A stretch of 64,000 bases of DNA, taken from assembly GCF_002234675.1 (NCBI RefSeq), contig NC_019859.2, positions 3,069,240-3,133,239 of the forward strand. Reading direction: 5' to 3'. Positions 1 through 32,968 of the stretch are shown in pieces. The position numbers and the translations under genes were made by a program. The notes below the pieces were generated by a model. That model worked only from the letters and a program-made list of their open reading frames with translations. It had not been told where the DNA came from and did not search any database. Source of the DNA: Oryzias latipes (Eukaryota > Chordata > Actinopteri > Beloniformes > Adrianichthyidae). Each line of letters starts with the position of its first letter. Position 1 is the stretch's first letter.

Positions 1-168
1 CACCTAGAGTAACCAACCAATCCATGACCGTATTCTTTGGACGGTGGAAGGAGGTCTGAGAAAACCCACACACGCACGGGGAGAACGTGCACACATCCCA
101 GCTGGGATTCGAACCGGGGGCTCGTCGCTGTGTGGCGGGAGCGCTAACCACTGCGACACAGCGCAGTT
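1..168 (-). repeat. tRNA-derived SINE (V-SINE-like), minus strand
   Basis: Read on the minus strand this begins with a tRNA-like head (a GTGGTTAGCGC A-box-like stretch, then GGTTCGAATCCC as B box) and runs into the body common in fish V-SINEs (the GTTCTCCCCGTGC and TGTGGGTTTTCTC words, then CCACCGTCCAAAGA). The 3' end is probably cut by the window edge. It lies in ube2o intron 1. The family name is from memory of fish SINEs. Confidence 0.7.
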
Positions 169-1633
169 TGATCTACATATTTTGTGATTACTACTGGGAA
201 AAAGGGCAAACTTTACTACGATGAGTCACGTTTTTCAGGTAGTTTATTGATCAGTGCAGAATTAACGTGTAATGTAGTAAAAAAAAATATTTTTTTCTTT
301 TAAAAAGCGAAGGTTTTACTGAACAGGTGGGATATTAAGCATTGCCGCAAAAACTGTTTTAAAGATAAGTTAAAAGAGCAAAATACCTCAAAAGACCCAG
401 ACTACTATGGGTTAAAATCATTTGCAATAAATAGTTTATTTGTTTTTAAAGAAAGTAAAAAAATCTGAATCTTAAATGCACATTTGCTGAGTTTATGAGA
501 TTTGTTAAAGACCTGAGGATGAAGATATATCTAAAGTAAATTGAGCCCAAAACAGCATTTCTGAGTATTTCTGTATTTAAATCGCTACAAATCAGGACAG
601 AAAAATGCCGTTCTGCTCCATTCTGATGCGTTTAGACAAACAGATCCATGAACGTCCTGATCTGGATCTAAACTACGATGCTGCTCGCCATTTCTGTTGC
701 ACGGCTAATGCAAGGTTGGAGGTGAGGGGCTGTAAGCTAGCGGTTGGAGCGTGTACACAAACCGCTCTCCGTTTGGGTGATGAGAAGAGGGGGTGGGGTT
801 GCCCTGCAACAAAGGTCTCAGGGGAATGAACTCCTGCCGCTCTGTAGAAACTATGTCCGAACGAAAACTTTTGTTTTTTTTGGGGCTAAAAAGGGGATAA
901 TCATGATTAAAGACCACTGAGAAGGTTTAGAAAATAGTTCAAAAAAGTATCAGAGTGGGATTTTAAACAAAAAAAGGTTTAACGAGCTGTGTTTGAATAG
1001 AAATTAGAATCATACATGTATATGTCACTGAATTGAACTGGAGCTGATGTGTTATTTTGGCAGCATGATCCGCTCTTCCTTCATGGTCATGACGTTTCTG
1101 CAGGACGGTGTCACGAGGCCTGATGGAAGGTCATCTTCCACAGATGTTCACAGCAGCAGCAGCAGCATCCAGTTTCCACGGAGAAGCTGCTGCTGCTGCT
1201 GGTCTCCAGCCTCAGAGCCCGGTCACACCCTGCTGGGGAGGGGATGAGCTAACCGGCAGGTGTGCGGCTCCAGCGGACCCCCCCGCACCCACATGCCCGC
1301 TTCTTACCGGCTTGACAGCGCGGTAAACGTTGCCGCGAGAGCAGCGAGCTGCCCGGCCGCAGTCGGTTGGATCGGTCTGCGTTCGTCCGCAGAACCCTGA
1401 TGGGCGCGAGGACCCGCGCCGCAGCGCTAGCTAGCTGCATGCTAACCAATTAGCCAGCTAGTTTCGATGTTTCCGGCAGATGGGTTAGTTAGTTCGTTAG
1501 TTAGTGGAGCGGCACCTTTGACTAGTAGTTACCGGGTTAATCATGTGACCACTAAACACAAATATGGAGGTTGAAATGTCAAAAAACATGAGCCCCGCAG
1601 CCCACCGACAGGACAGTCGCCGGCGCGGCTTAC
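169..1633 (-). other. ube2o: ube2o intron 1 (partial)
   Basis: Non-coding DNA downstream of the ube2o exon 1 donor (GTAAGC just below 1634 on the minus strand). I see no match to ube2o exon 2. It holds an AT-rich stretch, one copy of the TTAA-type MITE (about 515-935), short CAG/CTG runs near 1150-1200, and a GC-rich block at 1230-1440 that probably continues the CpG island of the promoter. Confidence 0.6.
515..935 (+). repeat. TTAA-type MITE-like repeat, copy a
   Basis: One of about eleven copies of a repeat in this window. Diagnostic words are CTCCATTCTGATGC, AGATCCATGAACGTC, GTTGCACGGCTAATG, GGGGCTGTAAGCTAGCGG and GAACTCCTGCCGCTC. This copy is diverged and its ends are unclear. Confidence 0.6.
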
Positions 1634-2065
1634 CTTTGTCTCCCTGATGTCCTGCTTGGCTCCTTCGGGGTACCACTGCACACGGACGAACCCCCTACCG
1701 AGGGGGCGACTCGGAGGGTCCGCCGCGCTCTCAGTGTCCGAGCCGCCGGGGACACGGCCGCCGCCGCCGCCGCCTCCCCCGTCCAGGCCACCGCCGCCGT
1801 CGTCGAGGTCCGAGTCCGAGTTGAAATCCTCCTCTCCGTGGATCATCCGCACGAGGCCGAACCGGACTGAGCTACGATACCGCCCCGAGACCAGGTCGTG
1901 GGAGAACAGCAAGCGCTGGGAGCCGTCCACGGTGGGAGACAGAGCCATGGATGGAGCCTCCGAACTCGGGCTGGCGGCGGGAGACAGGCCCGCTTTGGTT
2001 GAAGCCGCCGCAGGAGTTTCGCTCGTCTCGGCCGCCGCATGATCCGATGCTACGGGCTCCGCCAT
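1634..2065 (-). CDS. ube2o: UBE2O coding exon 1 (N-terminus, 144 codons)
   Basis: First coding exon of the large E2/E3 hybrid ubiquitin-conjugating enzyme UBE2O, which multi-monoubiquitinates basic or orphaned clients in the cytosol and nucleus. The alanine-, serine- and proline-rich start is followed by SQRLLFSHDLVSGRY at residues 49-63, then FGLVRMIHGEE, a glycine run at about 90-103, and FVRVQWYPEGAKQDIRETK at 126-144. These are hallmarks of the family N-terminus. The ATG at 2065 is chosen because it has a good context (GCGATGG) and begins MAEP, like the mammalian MADP; no ATG lies in frame just upstream. The exon ends after a complete lysine codon at a GTAAGC donor (phase 0). The catalytic UBC domain and all later exons lie outside the window to the left. 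Confidence 0.93.
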
Positions 2066-2210
2066 CGCTGCTGCTGCTGTCAAGGAGTGATGCGCGAGCG
2101 TGACGGTGGAGCGAGAAAAGCTGGAAGCTGCGACGCACGTGTTTACGTAGCGACGGAGAGCAGCACGTAACTGACGCAGGGGAGGAGGAGGCGGGAGCGA
2201 GGGAGGGGGT
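2066..2210 (-). promoter_or_regulatory. ube2o: ube2o 5' UTR / CpG-rich promoter region
   Basis: GC- and CpG-rich DNA directly upstream of the ube2o start codon, continuing the CpG-rich exon. A CACGTG E-box lies at 2136-2141, about 70 bp upstream of the ATG. No TATA box is seen, as expected for a housekeeping promoter. The start site cannot be placed exactly. Confidence 0.5.
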
Positions 2211-2554
2211 GGTTCCCTTTTTCACCACTAGGGGGCGGCGTCCGCCACAAATATGGAAGTTCATGAAGGAAGAGAACTGTTTCTTTTGTTTTTTTTTTAA
2301 CAAAAAACGACCAAAAATAAATCATCACAGAAATGTTTATATTTTTTATGTTTCTCTGACATACATTAAAACAAAAGAAGTCTAAAACTATATTAAGGCA
2401 GTTTTAAGTTATTCTTGATCCCACCAGTACTAAAAAAAAACACTGTTGTATTATTTTTTTATTTTCAATTTGATTATGTTTCTTTTTAACTCTACACAAT
2501 TTAAAGTTTTTTTCTCTTGATATAGAAGAGGTTTAAAGGTAGCAGAATAAGTTT

Positions 2555-3075
2555 TTAAAAGGGTAACCTGGACTCCAAAGAAAATTGTGCCTTTAACACG
2601 TTTTCATGGCATTTTCTGACGATAAAGGACATACATTAAGAAAATTAAGCAAAAAAATCGAATTTCTGGCTACTTCTTTATTAAAAACCATTGCAAATCA
2701 GAAGCAGATAAAACAATCCAGTTTGAAAAAGATTGTATTTGTGACGTAGAAAATAATGTTCGGCGGGCCACAAGCTTCCGGCTCTGCTCCATTCTGATGC
2801 ATCCACTCGCAGAAAAATAGATCCACGAACGTCTTTGTTTTCCTTGTCTGAGCTGGAATCTGGATCTAAACTCTACAACTGGATAGCTCTGATATTGCTT
2901 GCCATTTTTGTTGCACCAGTTATGTTAGGACAAACAGTCCCGCCAACAACTCAGAGGTGAATTTCTAATAAATTCCTCCTACTCTGTAGAAACTATGTTC
3001 TGGAAAACGATTTTATTTTAGCTAAAAACTCCATATACATAATTAAAAACCACTGGGCATGCTTTGAAAATAGAT
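2555..3075 (+). repeat. TTAA-type MITE-like repeat, copy b
   Basis: A fairly full copy of the dispersed family, in the ube2o-aanat1 intergenic space. It shows CACAAGCTTCCGGCTCTG, CATTCTGATGCATCCACTCG, AGATCCACGAACGTC, TTGCTTGCCATTTTTGTTGC and AACTATGTTCTGGAAAACG in order. Confidence 0.75.
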
Positions 3076-4370
3076 CAGAAGATGATTGGCGTGCTTGAAG
3101 TTGAAGATTTTTCGTCTCTTAAAGGTTTTCTCAATTATGAATTGAAAATTATTTTTTACTTTTTATGCTTGAAACCAGTTTTCACAGATAATTTATCCAT
3201 TTAATTTAGATTTCTACAGAAATCTCGACGATAAAAGCAGACGCGGTGTTTTTTATTTCAACTAATCTTATTTTTTGTGTGTGATTCTCTGACAACCTTA
3301 ATCAACGAGAAGAACAAAAACATGTGTTTGCACTTTCTGCTGATGCAAGAAAAAATAAAAACTTTAATTTGGTTAAGTTCTGAACTGATCCAAGTTCTGA
3401 GCTCACATAAATCAGTGTTTTTTACTGCCAGAGCTCAGCCCTTCTGTATGGTTTATGACCCTGATGAGATTTTACTTAAACTTTGAATCTTTTCGGTATT
3501 AAAGTTGTTTTTTGAACAGGAACTGACTTTATTGATTCTTTATACCTCATTCTGGCACCCTCTGCTAATCTGTTAAATCTAGAATTTCCAGATTTCTTGC
3601 CTCTTTTCTGCTATCCTTTGCCTTTTAGATTCTGTTTTGCATGTGCTAACAATAATTTCTGATTTTCATAAAGTTTGTCATTGAAGAATAAAATGAACAT
3701 TTTATTTCATGTCTGTTTCTGTTAAAAAACATGTTTATTAATCCTAAAAATGTTTATTTTCGAATTTTTTGGGGGAAAATAACAACTTTCCGACATTTAT
3801 TTGCCAGTTTATAAGTACGCTCGTAAAGCATTATTTCTTCCTTTAAATGTTGTTGACTGTTAATTTATTATCTGCCATTTTTCGTGTCTTGTTTTCCTTT
3901 CTTGTTGTTCTCTCTCCTTACATAAACAAGTGAAGTTGTTCAATGAGATCAACACCTCAAAACTCCACCCATGAACGGCTTCACCCCTGAAGACATGACA
4001 AACAACTCCCCACATCCCATAATCCTCTTATGGATCTGAAAAAGAAAGCGCAGAAAAAAAATCCCGCAACTTCTACCTAAAGGACTAATGAGCAGCAAAC
4101 GGAAAGTCCCTTTCAGGTAAATCTCTCTGACTCACCTGTTTGTGTTAAAAGCTTTATTTCAGAATCAAAGGTGACAGTTGTATGTTCTAGAAACACTTTA
4201 AATAATTTCCATTTCGCATTAATGTATACATTTATGATTAATTTAGACCTTTTGACGCATAAATCAATCCGCATCTCGACGATGAGCGCATGACGGGGAT
4301 CACAAACGCTCGTGTCCGTGTTGACCCGGTGTATATAATGCATTTAGTTGTGTTAAAATAAGATGTTTAT
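3076..4370. other. AT-rich intergenic DNA between ube2o and aanat1
   Basis: I see no coding or named repeat signal here. It separates the divergent ube2o and aanat1 promoters. The right part, from about 4100, may carry distal aanat1 regulatory sites: there is a CACCTG at about 4134 and a TATATAA near 4333, neither with clear support. Confidence 0.5.
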
Positions 4371-4417
4371 TGTTCAGCTGCTCACGCGGGAAGGTGGGTT
4401 TGGTGATCCAGCTCTAA

Positions 4418-6617
<2,200 letters not shown>

Positions 6618-8618
6618 ACGCAGAGGGGGCCGGGTTCTGGATTTACTGCTGGGATCTTCAGAGGCAGCAGGACGTCTGCTGCTCCCCGCGGCTGGACCGG
6701 ATCCGCTGAGGAGGAACGTCAGAGCTGCAGGCAGCTTCTGGGAAGTTTTACGGGCGGGAAAACCAACCGAAGCCGTTTTCTTCACTTTTACCTCATTGGT
6801 TTTTAGTCACTACAACTTCCAATGAGTTATTTATGCCATTGAACGTTTTCTAGTTTCCTTGGAGAATTTTTTATTCTGAACTTTTTCCATGGAACCACCA
6901 AAGTAAAAGCCTCTTTCAAATGGGAGGACATCACAAAAAAGTGGGAGATTTTTTTTCTTTTCTTGATTTCTGGGATCTCTTCATGGTTGTTGTGATGTGC
7001 TGCTTGTTTTTGGCAATCAGAAAGCAAAACAGTAAAAAAATAAAAAATATAAAAAGTTTTTTTTTTCTCTTAACCCATCACCAAATGTAGGTTCCTGAAG
7101 TTACAAATTTAATTCAATGAGATTTTTATTTCTATAGCCCAATATTACAACAATAGTCGTCTGAATGGGCTTCATAACAGTAACTGTATAATAAACATGA
7201 AATCAGTCATAAGATCCAGTAGGTAATGGCTAAGCTAAACTAAGCAGAATAAGCATCCCTGACCGTAGACCCTCCATCTCAAATGTTGTTTGCCAACTCG
7301 TAACTTTTTTTTTATTATTTAGTTGGATTTTTGTAATTTTCCTTTCTGACTTCATGGAGAACCACACTATTGTAGGTTCCACAAACAGGAGCTCAATAAA
7401 CATTTCTGCATAACGCTTCCTCTTTTATTTTGTTTATCACGGTGTAAATATGTTTGACATTTTGTAGACGTTTTTCGGTCAAAACTGACATAATTCTTCT
7501 GCTTTTATGTATTTTTCCTCCCAAGTTTGGCATTTTTATATTTAGCAGAGCAGATCCATGGGAGCAAAATCGTGCAGCAAATCAAGAAAAGAAGAGAGAT
7601 AAACATCCACAAAACTTTTCGCTTTTTCTTCCAGAGTATTTATTTTGATATGATTGCTTTAAAACTTGCATGTCACATAGAAAACTCAGGCAAGAGCACA
7701 ACAGTGCTTTGCCAAATACCTGAAGTTCGTTTGACACTTTCCCTTTTTGTCAAAAAATTAGAAAAAAATGGGGATTATTTGGTCCAAATGCAGGCGGAGC
7801 AGTGCAGCTGCCTCACGGAGTCGGGACGGTGTGAAAAGGCATCTTCAGCTGTTCCAACTACAGATTCAGGGGGGTTTCTCAGCCTCTGCTGTTCTCAGAG
7901 GCCTCCGCCCCACTGACTGACTGACTGACTGACATAATCTCACACAGTAACTAAACCCTCTTAATCCCACAAACAACATTTCTGCGGTCAGCTGGGGTCA
8001 AACGGGAGAACAAACCTTCCACTTGTCTGGGTTTTTTTCATGCTAAGGTGGGTTTGATCCCGTCGTCAGGGAGACGATCCGACAGCGTCAAGACCGAGAG
8101 TGGAAGGGAAGGAAAAAGAAACCAACTCATTCATGGCTGTTCTGTGGTCAGACTGAACCCGTGCAGCTGTGATGGTTCAACGCAAACGCGCTTCAGAGAG
8201 AACCACAGCCGGAGTCTGATTAAGGCAGCGAGTTGGGATTTGGGCGGTGATCTCACCGAGCGCTGATGTTTCCCGCCGCACCTTCACATTCAAGACAAAC
8301 GGTCGCGTTTAGCGCTCTCCAAGTCGACCATGAAACCAGGACGAGCAGCAGAACGGATTGAAGCGATGCGTCCAAGTAGAGACCAGGAAGAAGCGGATTT
8401 TTGATGTTCTTTGCGTCTCTTCCGGGCCTCAGGGAAGCCGCTCGGTTCCAGACGGTACCAGACCCGACTGAGGATTAGTGGTTCAGAGGAGGTTAGTGCA
8501 TCTGCAGGCCGTCGAGAAGAAAGATCCCGTTTGATTCTCTTTGGGCGGATCCCTCATGAGCGAACAATAAGAAGAAAAAACGTGATTGTCGTGTTCTCTG
8601 AAGGCCACAAAGACGACC
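6618..8618. other. Convergent intergenic region with aanat1 and rhbdf2 3' UTRs
   Basis: aanat1 (plus) and rhbdf2 (minus) converge here. AATAAA at 7395-7400 on the plus strand is a candidate aanat1 poly(A) signal. TTTATT at 7639-7644 is a candidate minus-strand signal for rhbdf2, about 975 bases past its stop. A GACT tetranucleotide run sits at about 7911-7934. No other gene is seen. Confidence 0.45.
7125..7225 (-). repeat. Retroelement 3' end (AATTGAATTGA-tailed family), minus strand
   Basis: On the minus strand it reads GAAGCCCATTCAGACGAC, then ATATTGGGCTATAGAAATA. The same words occur on the plus strand at 61310-61375, where the tail repeats ATTGAATTGA. Two copies of one dispersed retroelement tail. 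Confidence 0.6.
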
Positions 8619-27567
<18,949 letters not shown>

Positions 27568-28085
27568 CCCGTCAGGTTACTGGGAACGACAAAATCAGGA
27601 AAAATGGGATCATTTCAAAACATGACAGTCCTCAGAACAAGATCCATTTAACCCAGAATGTGGATGTTCTGAGTGCAAATCTGAAAAACAGATGTCAGGT
27701 AGCATTTTCTTTATTACTTTTTATGTTTTAATGGGAAAATCGATGATGACTGATGGGGTAAATATAAATGTTTTATTTGCCATCAATGGGAGAAAAAAAA
27801 AACTGTTCAGATAACAACTGCTATTTAAGTTAAACCTTTCCCAAAAAACTAAAAGGACTTTTAAAAGCAGAACAGATTCAAACATGTGTTCATGTGTTTC
27901 TAATTGTGATAATGATTGCTTAAAACTGGAACAATTGTTATTATGACACATAAGGAAAGGCAACAGATGCAAAAAAAAACAGAACAAGAAGGTTTTCCCA
28001 CATAAGACTTAGCATCAGTGAAGCTATGATGTCTGTTTTCATTGTGTTTAGTCAGATAACCTGTAAGAAGATCAAACGCATGAAG

Positions 28086-28310
28086 TAAAGGCCGTGTCCC
28101 ACAGCCACTACGTACATTTTCTGCATATTGCATGGATGAAAGTTGGTCAGATGTGAATCTAGGTGAATAGAAAAAGTGGGAAAAGTTGTCGTCTTTAAGG
28201 GAATTTTTCACTGATGTATCACTAATAAACCACGTTAAAAACCAGAAGAAGTACGAATAAGCCACGCAAAACATGCATACATCAACGTAAAAGCCACATT
28301 ATACCATGGT
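28086..28310. mobile_element. Element with GGCCGTGTC(A)CACAGCC end, copy 1 (truncated)
   Basis: Starts AAAGGCCGTGTCCCACAGCC, then CACTACGTACATTTTCTGC. The same terminal words occur at 32191 and 63238. The right end is missing. Confidence 0.6.
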
Positions 28311-28367
28311 CCAGGTAAATACTCGATTCTGATTGGCTGCTGGGAGTCAATTAAAAAGTGATGAGAA

Positions 28368-28455
28368 TGTGTGCGTGAATGGGTCTGTGACTGTGAAGCG
28401 TTTTGGGCCTTCAAAGAAGGTAGAAAAGCGCTATACAATTATACGCCATTTAGCA
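28368..28455 (+). repeat. SINE 3' tail
   Basis: Reads GTGAATGGGTCTGTGACTGT, then AAGCGTTTTGGGCCTTCAAA and AAAGCGCTATACAATTATAC. It is the tail of the SINE family seen at 14730, without its head. Confidence 0.65.
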
Positions 28456-29849
28456 TAACGCACAATGATAACGGCACGCCTAAAAAAGTAGTTCCGGTCA
28501 CATCGCTTAAATGTTCTGTTCTGTATCACCACTTCATCATCTGGACAAAAACAAACAGTAAGAGATGAAATGATGCTTCATTTAACCCATCGTGATCATC
28601 AGCATAGATATCGCTTTCCTTTGCGGCTGCAGTGGATGTCCGCGCCGGCTAAGGGTGCATCGTCACGTTATCGTGACAACACACCACGTAACAAATAGTC
28701 CGCTTTTCGTGAAAAAAGCGATCCAAACCAAAAAAAATAACAAGAATAAAGTACTAAAAATTGGTTAATATATATATTTTTTTAAGTGACCATAGTATAA
28801 GCAGGTTAATGGCCTTCGAAGTTTGCATTATCAGAAATTAAAGCACTATATACGTCGTGGCTGTGTGACACAGCCTTGAGGTCACTTCTGACTAAAAAAT
28901 ACAGATTTTTGAGTAGCAGCTGGTTTTTCGCCATTTAATTTTATTCAAATTTAGAACTGATCATATGTTATAGATTTACACATATTTAATAACTGAGATC
29001 AATTAAAATTATTAAACAGGTCATAAAACAAAATTCAATATTAGTAGATTACTCTTTTTTTAAAATCATTTTACTGACTTACTATCATTTGATTATTTGT
29101 ACTTACTGTAAACATTCATTTACTTACAAAATCCTCCTCAATGGAACAGTTAAAGGCATTTTCTAGTCGGACATTAGTCTTTTTAGTTGCAGACTTCTCA
29201 AAACCTAAATTCCAGGCATTTTTTTCTCCAGGACCTGACAGGTTTGTTCTAGTCGATGCAGTTGAGATGTCATAACTGGATTATTTCGTAACTTTGTGAC
29301 ACAAAAAGCAGAAAGGGTAAACTTGATTTATGCTGCAAGTGTTTGCTCAATTTTCTGCTTGAACTGCAACTTTTTGTTCCCGCTTTCTCAAGTCACAACC
29401 CAAGTTTTCTTCTTGGATGGCAACATTTTGACGAATCTCCACCTCACTTTTAAGGAAAAATGTGAAGAAAAACAACTAATGCCGGGAAAAAAAAAGGGTC
29501 GAGAGCAAATGGAACAAATAATTTGAGGGGGAAAAACCAATGATAATGTTTTATAGAGGAAGTTCAATAACAGAAAAATATTAGTAAAATCTAAGAATAA
29601 ATTAATAATATGGGTTTAAATTTTTTTACACAAAAGTAAATATAAACCATATAATTTCTATTTATTATTGATGCTGTGGTTTTTAGAACAATTTTTATGA
29701 TTCAGTTCATCAAAGTCACTTTTATTGAATTCCCTCTCTGACGAAAATCATGTTTTTTGAGTTTTTAACATGAACGTGTGCCATTTTTCTTATGAAAGAG
29801 AACAAATGTCATTAAAAAAAATCATTTCATCTTTGCATTTCTGAGTATA

Positions 29850-30324
29850 GAAGGAATACTTGATGTTAATCGGTTGCAAGGACGTTTGGTTTGAATTAAT
29901 GAGCTGTTGTCATGTCATAACGGCATATTATCTCAGGTGCGGCAGAAGAGAAGATGGCACATTGCTGTGTGGCCTGGACGTATTTCAAGAGCGTCCAAGG
30001 CTGGATTTTTTTGTCGGCCGCACATATTTCAAAATTAAACTCAAAGCTAAAGTCCCAAATTTGTTCTCCACATTTGTGTTCTTTCTGACCAGCTCCATCC
30101 TCCCTGCAACTGACTGTCCAGGGTGTAGTAGGACGGCTACTATTGGACAATGTGGTTCAGATGGGTACCAAATCACGCCATGCTGTTCAAATCGCGCAGC
30201 TGCCAGACCTTCGAAACCGTCGCTCAAATTGCGCAGCAAGACCTTCGATGGCGTCTGAACCATCAACTAAATATTGATACTGGCCTCTTCCGGGCGAATT
30301 GCATTTGGTGTAAACGCAGCTTAA
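29850..30324. mobile_element. DNA transposon fragment (right end)
   Basis: Ends GGTGTAAACGCAGCTTAA, the style of a TIR plus TTAA/TAA target. The inside has near-repeats CGCGCAGCTGCCAGACCTTC and TTGCGCAGCAAGACCTTCG. No left end was found, so its class is uncertain (possibly Harbinger-like). The open frame over it does not look like a gene. Confidence 0.35.
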
Positions 30325-32190
30325 CTGTAACCTGTCATCCTAAACTTAATCCTTCCTCTGGATCTGTGCGGCCCATGAATGACTTGCCCATAGTCCCTTT
30401 CTTTCTGGCATTTCATTTGCTGTGTGAGATAATTCAACAATCTTCATCACATCAGTTCTGAGCCACAGCCAGCGTTGCTGCAATCTAAATCCTAATGTCA
30501 TTCTAAGCATTTCTCATGGACTTAGCAAAGTTCTTTTTGGTGTGTAATTTTATTAAACAGAAGGGTCTGGTTCACACAATCGTTTTGTTTTTCTGCACAT
30601 TGTTCAAAAAGTGTCAATGTGGAACCAAAAATATGTCACTTTTAACAGTTTCTTTATCGCTAAAGAGAAATTTGGAGAATAGAGACCGTCAGTCTGTGTC
30701 ATTTGCCCCCCCCCCCCTCCTCCCCCTTTGTGTCAAGCTCTTCATTCATGCAAGTCACATCCAGAAAGGGAGGGGGGGTCAGGGTGGAGGAGATTTTGGC
30801 AACAAAGGCTTCAGATAGACATGAAATATTTAACTAATACCCGTTAAAACATCACTGGGAATATTTTTATTTTAAAAAATTATCATAGGGTGACTTAAAG
30901 CAAAAACTGAAACTTTTGCCCCAAAAACGTTTGACGTGTCTGCAGCAGAGGACGTTTAGAGTCTGTAATGACACTTTAAAATGTGCTTAGGACTGTGAGA
31001 TCTGAAGAAACCGGTTTACTAAGGTGACATCAGCTGAGTCAATTCATCTGTCACTTTTACGAACAAAACACATATAAAAAATGACAAATATCTGTTTCTG
31101 TACAATTAAAGCTGAACAAATCATGAAAAGTATAAATTTCTTCAATAAAAAAAATGAATCTGATCAGCTGTTAGGACTGCTGGAATAAAACTAATTGGCT
31201 TAAGCTTCAATTTAAAATCTACACAACCTCAGAAATCGAAAGCTTTTTTTGTTTTAATAAAAAGAGTTTTTCTGCTTCTGATGACGGTCTAAGAGTTTCA
31301 TCTGCAGTCATTACACAGTTCATTCACAAGAGCTGTAGGTAATTCCTTTAATTATAAAACCTCCACATCAGCATGCGATCATCTCATCTTCTGCAGGACG
31401 GCTCCTGGGAAAACCATCTGTGTTTACAAACAACAGATCATATTTCATGAACTCTGTGAGCCGCCAGCTGGAAACCACAAACCGATCTTTCTTCATAGAC
31501 TTGGTTGAGCTAATATAATAAGATAAAAATGTCAGAGTCAGACTTACTTATTCTCCCCTCTCAGACATTAGCAATCACAGTGCAGCGAGTTCGAGGCTAT
31601 TCCTGGAGCTCCCGCCCCCTAACGGCGCAAACAAATACTCCAAGACGGATCGAAGCTGACGCAGACAGAAACCTTTAATCTCAAGGAGTGGCCAAATCAT
31701 TTGTTCTGGCCGTGAAGGCGTCAGTATCGTCCCAGAGTTGTGGTTTTTGAAAGTCAACGCGAGGCCTGAGGGTGTCTGCAGCAGGGAAAGCAGGCAGCAG
31801 AGCAGAAACACGACACCAGGTCAGATGATAGCTTTGATTCCACAACACAGTACAGGAGCTGGAACACCTACAGACCGTTTCTGACACGCCTTCACAGCCG
31901 CGGAATCCTTTGTTCTGTCCTTTTGAGGATGAAGTGATCGTCTCCTGTCTGAGACTACAATGACAGTCGCACAAGAACTCTGACGAAGAGATGAGGACCA
32001 CTGGAAACATGTCGCACAACAAATACAAGTTTAAACGAAGTAAAGCAAAAAAAAAAAAAAGGGGTTTACAGAGCAGAAACCCAATTTAAGCCCAGTTTCA
32101 TTATTTAAAAAACACAATGTTGTTTATTGCAACTTTGTTCTAATAAACTTTTCTTTGGGAGTGAACTCCTGTCCATGACAGCCTCACTTA

Positions 32191-32806
32191 AAGGCCGCGT
32201 CACACAGCCACTATGTACATTTTGCGTTTATTGGTCATACGTGAATATATGTGGAAAAAGTGAGAGAAGTTGTTGTCTTTAAGTGAAATTTTCAGATGTA
32301 TCATGAATGAATCACATTAAAAAAGGGAAGAAGTGTGAATAAACCACGCAAAGAACATGTAAATCAACGTAGAACATGAACCGTTTACCTGTTTATATGT
32401 AATTCCTTAGTGACCCGTGCGTCAATTACATAGTTTGAACGTGAAATGTGTGCCCTATATGCAATATGAAAGTTATACATCGGTGGAACATGCATGAAAG
32501 TCAGTTAGACATACATGAAACGGTTGTGAAAAAACACATATTTGTGTATGTATCTTGCAACAAAAAAAATCCCTCACAATTGCATAAGTAATAATGGCAT
32601 GTAAACTACGTAAAATACACATTATTTGTGCAATTCTAAACCGAAAAAAAGGTGAACAGTTCAAAACCAAATTCACGTAAAGGCCTGTGCACATCAACGA
32701 ATGACGAACGCAAGAATCACCCATGAATTACGTAGAATAGCTGCATGTATCAGGGAAGACTGAGATCTCATACATAGAAAATGTGCAGATTGTACAGAGC
32801 AGCCTT
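32191..32806. mobile_element. Element with GGCCGCGTCACACAGCC end, copy 2
   Basis: The left end AAGGCCGCGTCACACAGCCA and the inverse of the right end, AAGGCTGCTCTGTACAATC, are partly matching terminal repeats. The inner words TTGGTCATACGTGAAT and GAATTACGTAGAATAGC are shared with the copy at 63238. Non-autonomous. Confidence 0.6.
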
Positions 32807-32968
32807 TAGAGTCAGTCCTTCTGCTTCCACTTCAGTCTTTTTGTCCACTTTATCCTGCAGGATTTTCTCAACTACCAGATATTTCAGAGAAAGCTTCTGT
32901 TTGGCTCACGAACCTTTTAAATTCTTCAACTATTAAAAGCACTGCAATATCCTCAAAGTTGTCTAGAC

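Noticed and set aside
1647..2042. 131-codon plus-strand frame over ube2o exon 1
   Set aside because: It is antisense to a well-supported coding exon and reflects its GC and glycine/alanine composition.
29860..30258. 132-codon plus-strand frame
   Set aside because: It overlaps a transposon-like right end, shows no recognisable domain, and a minus-strand frame overlaps it.
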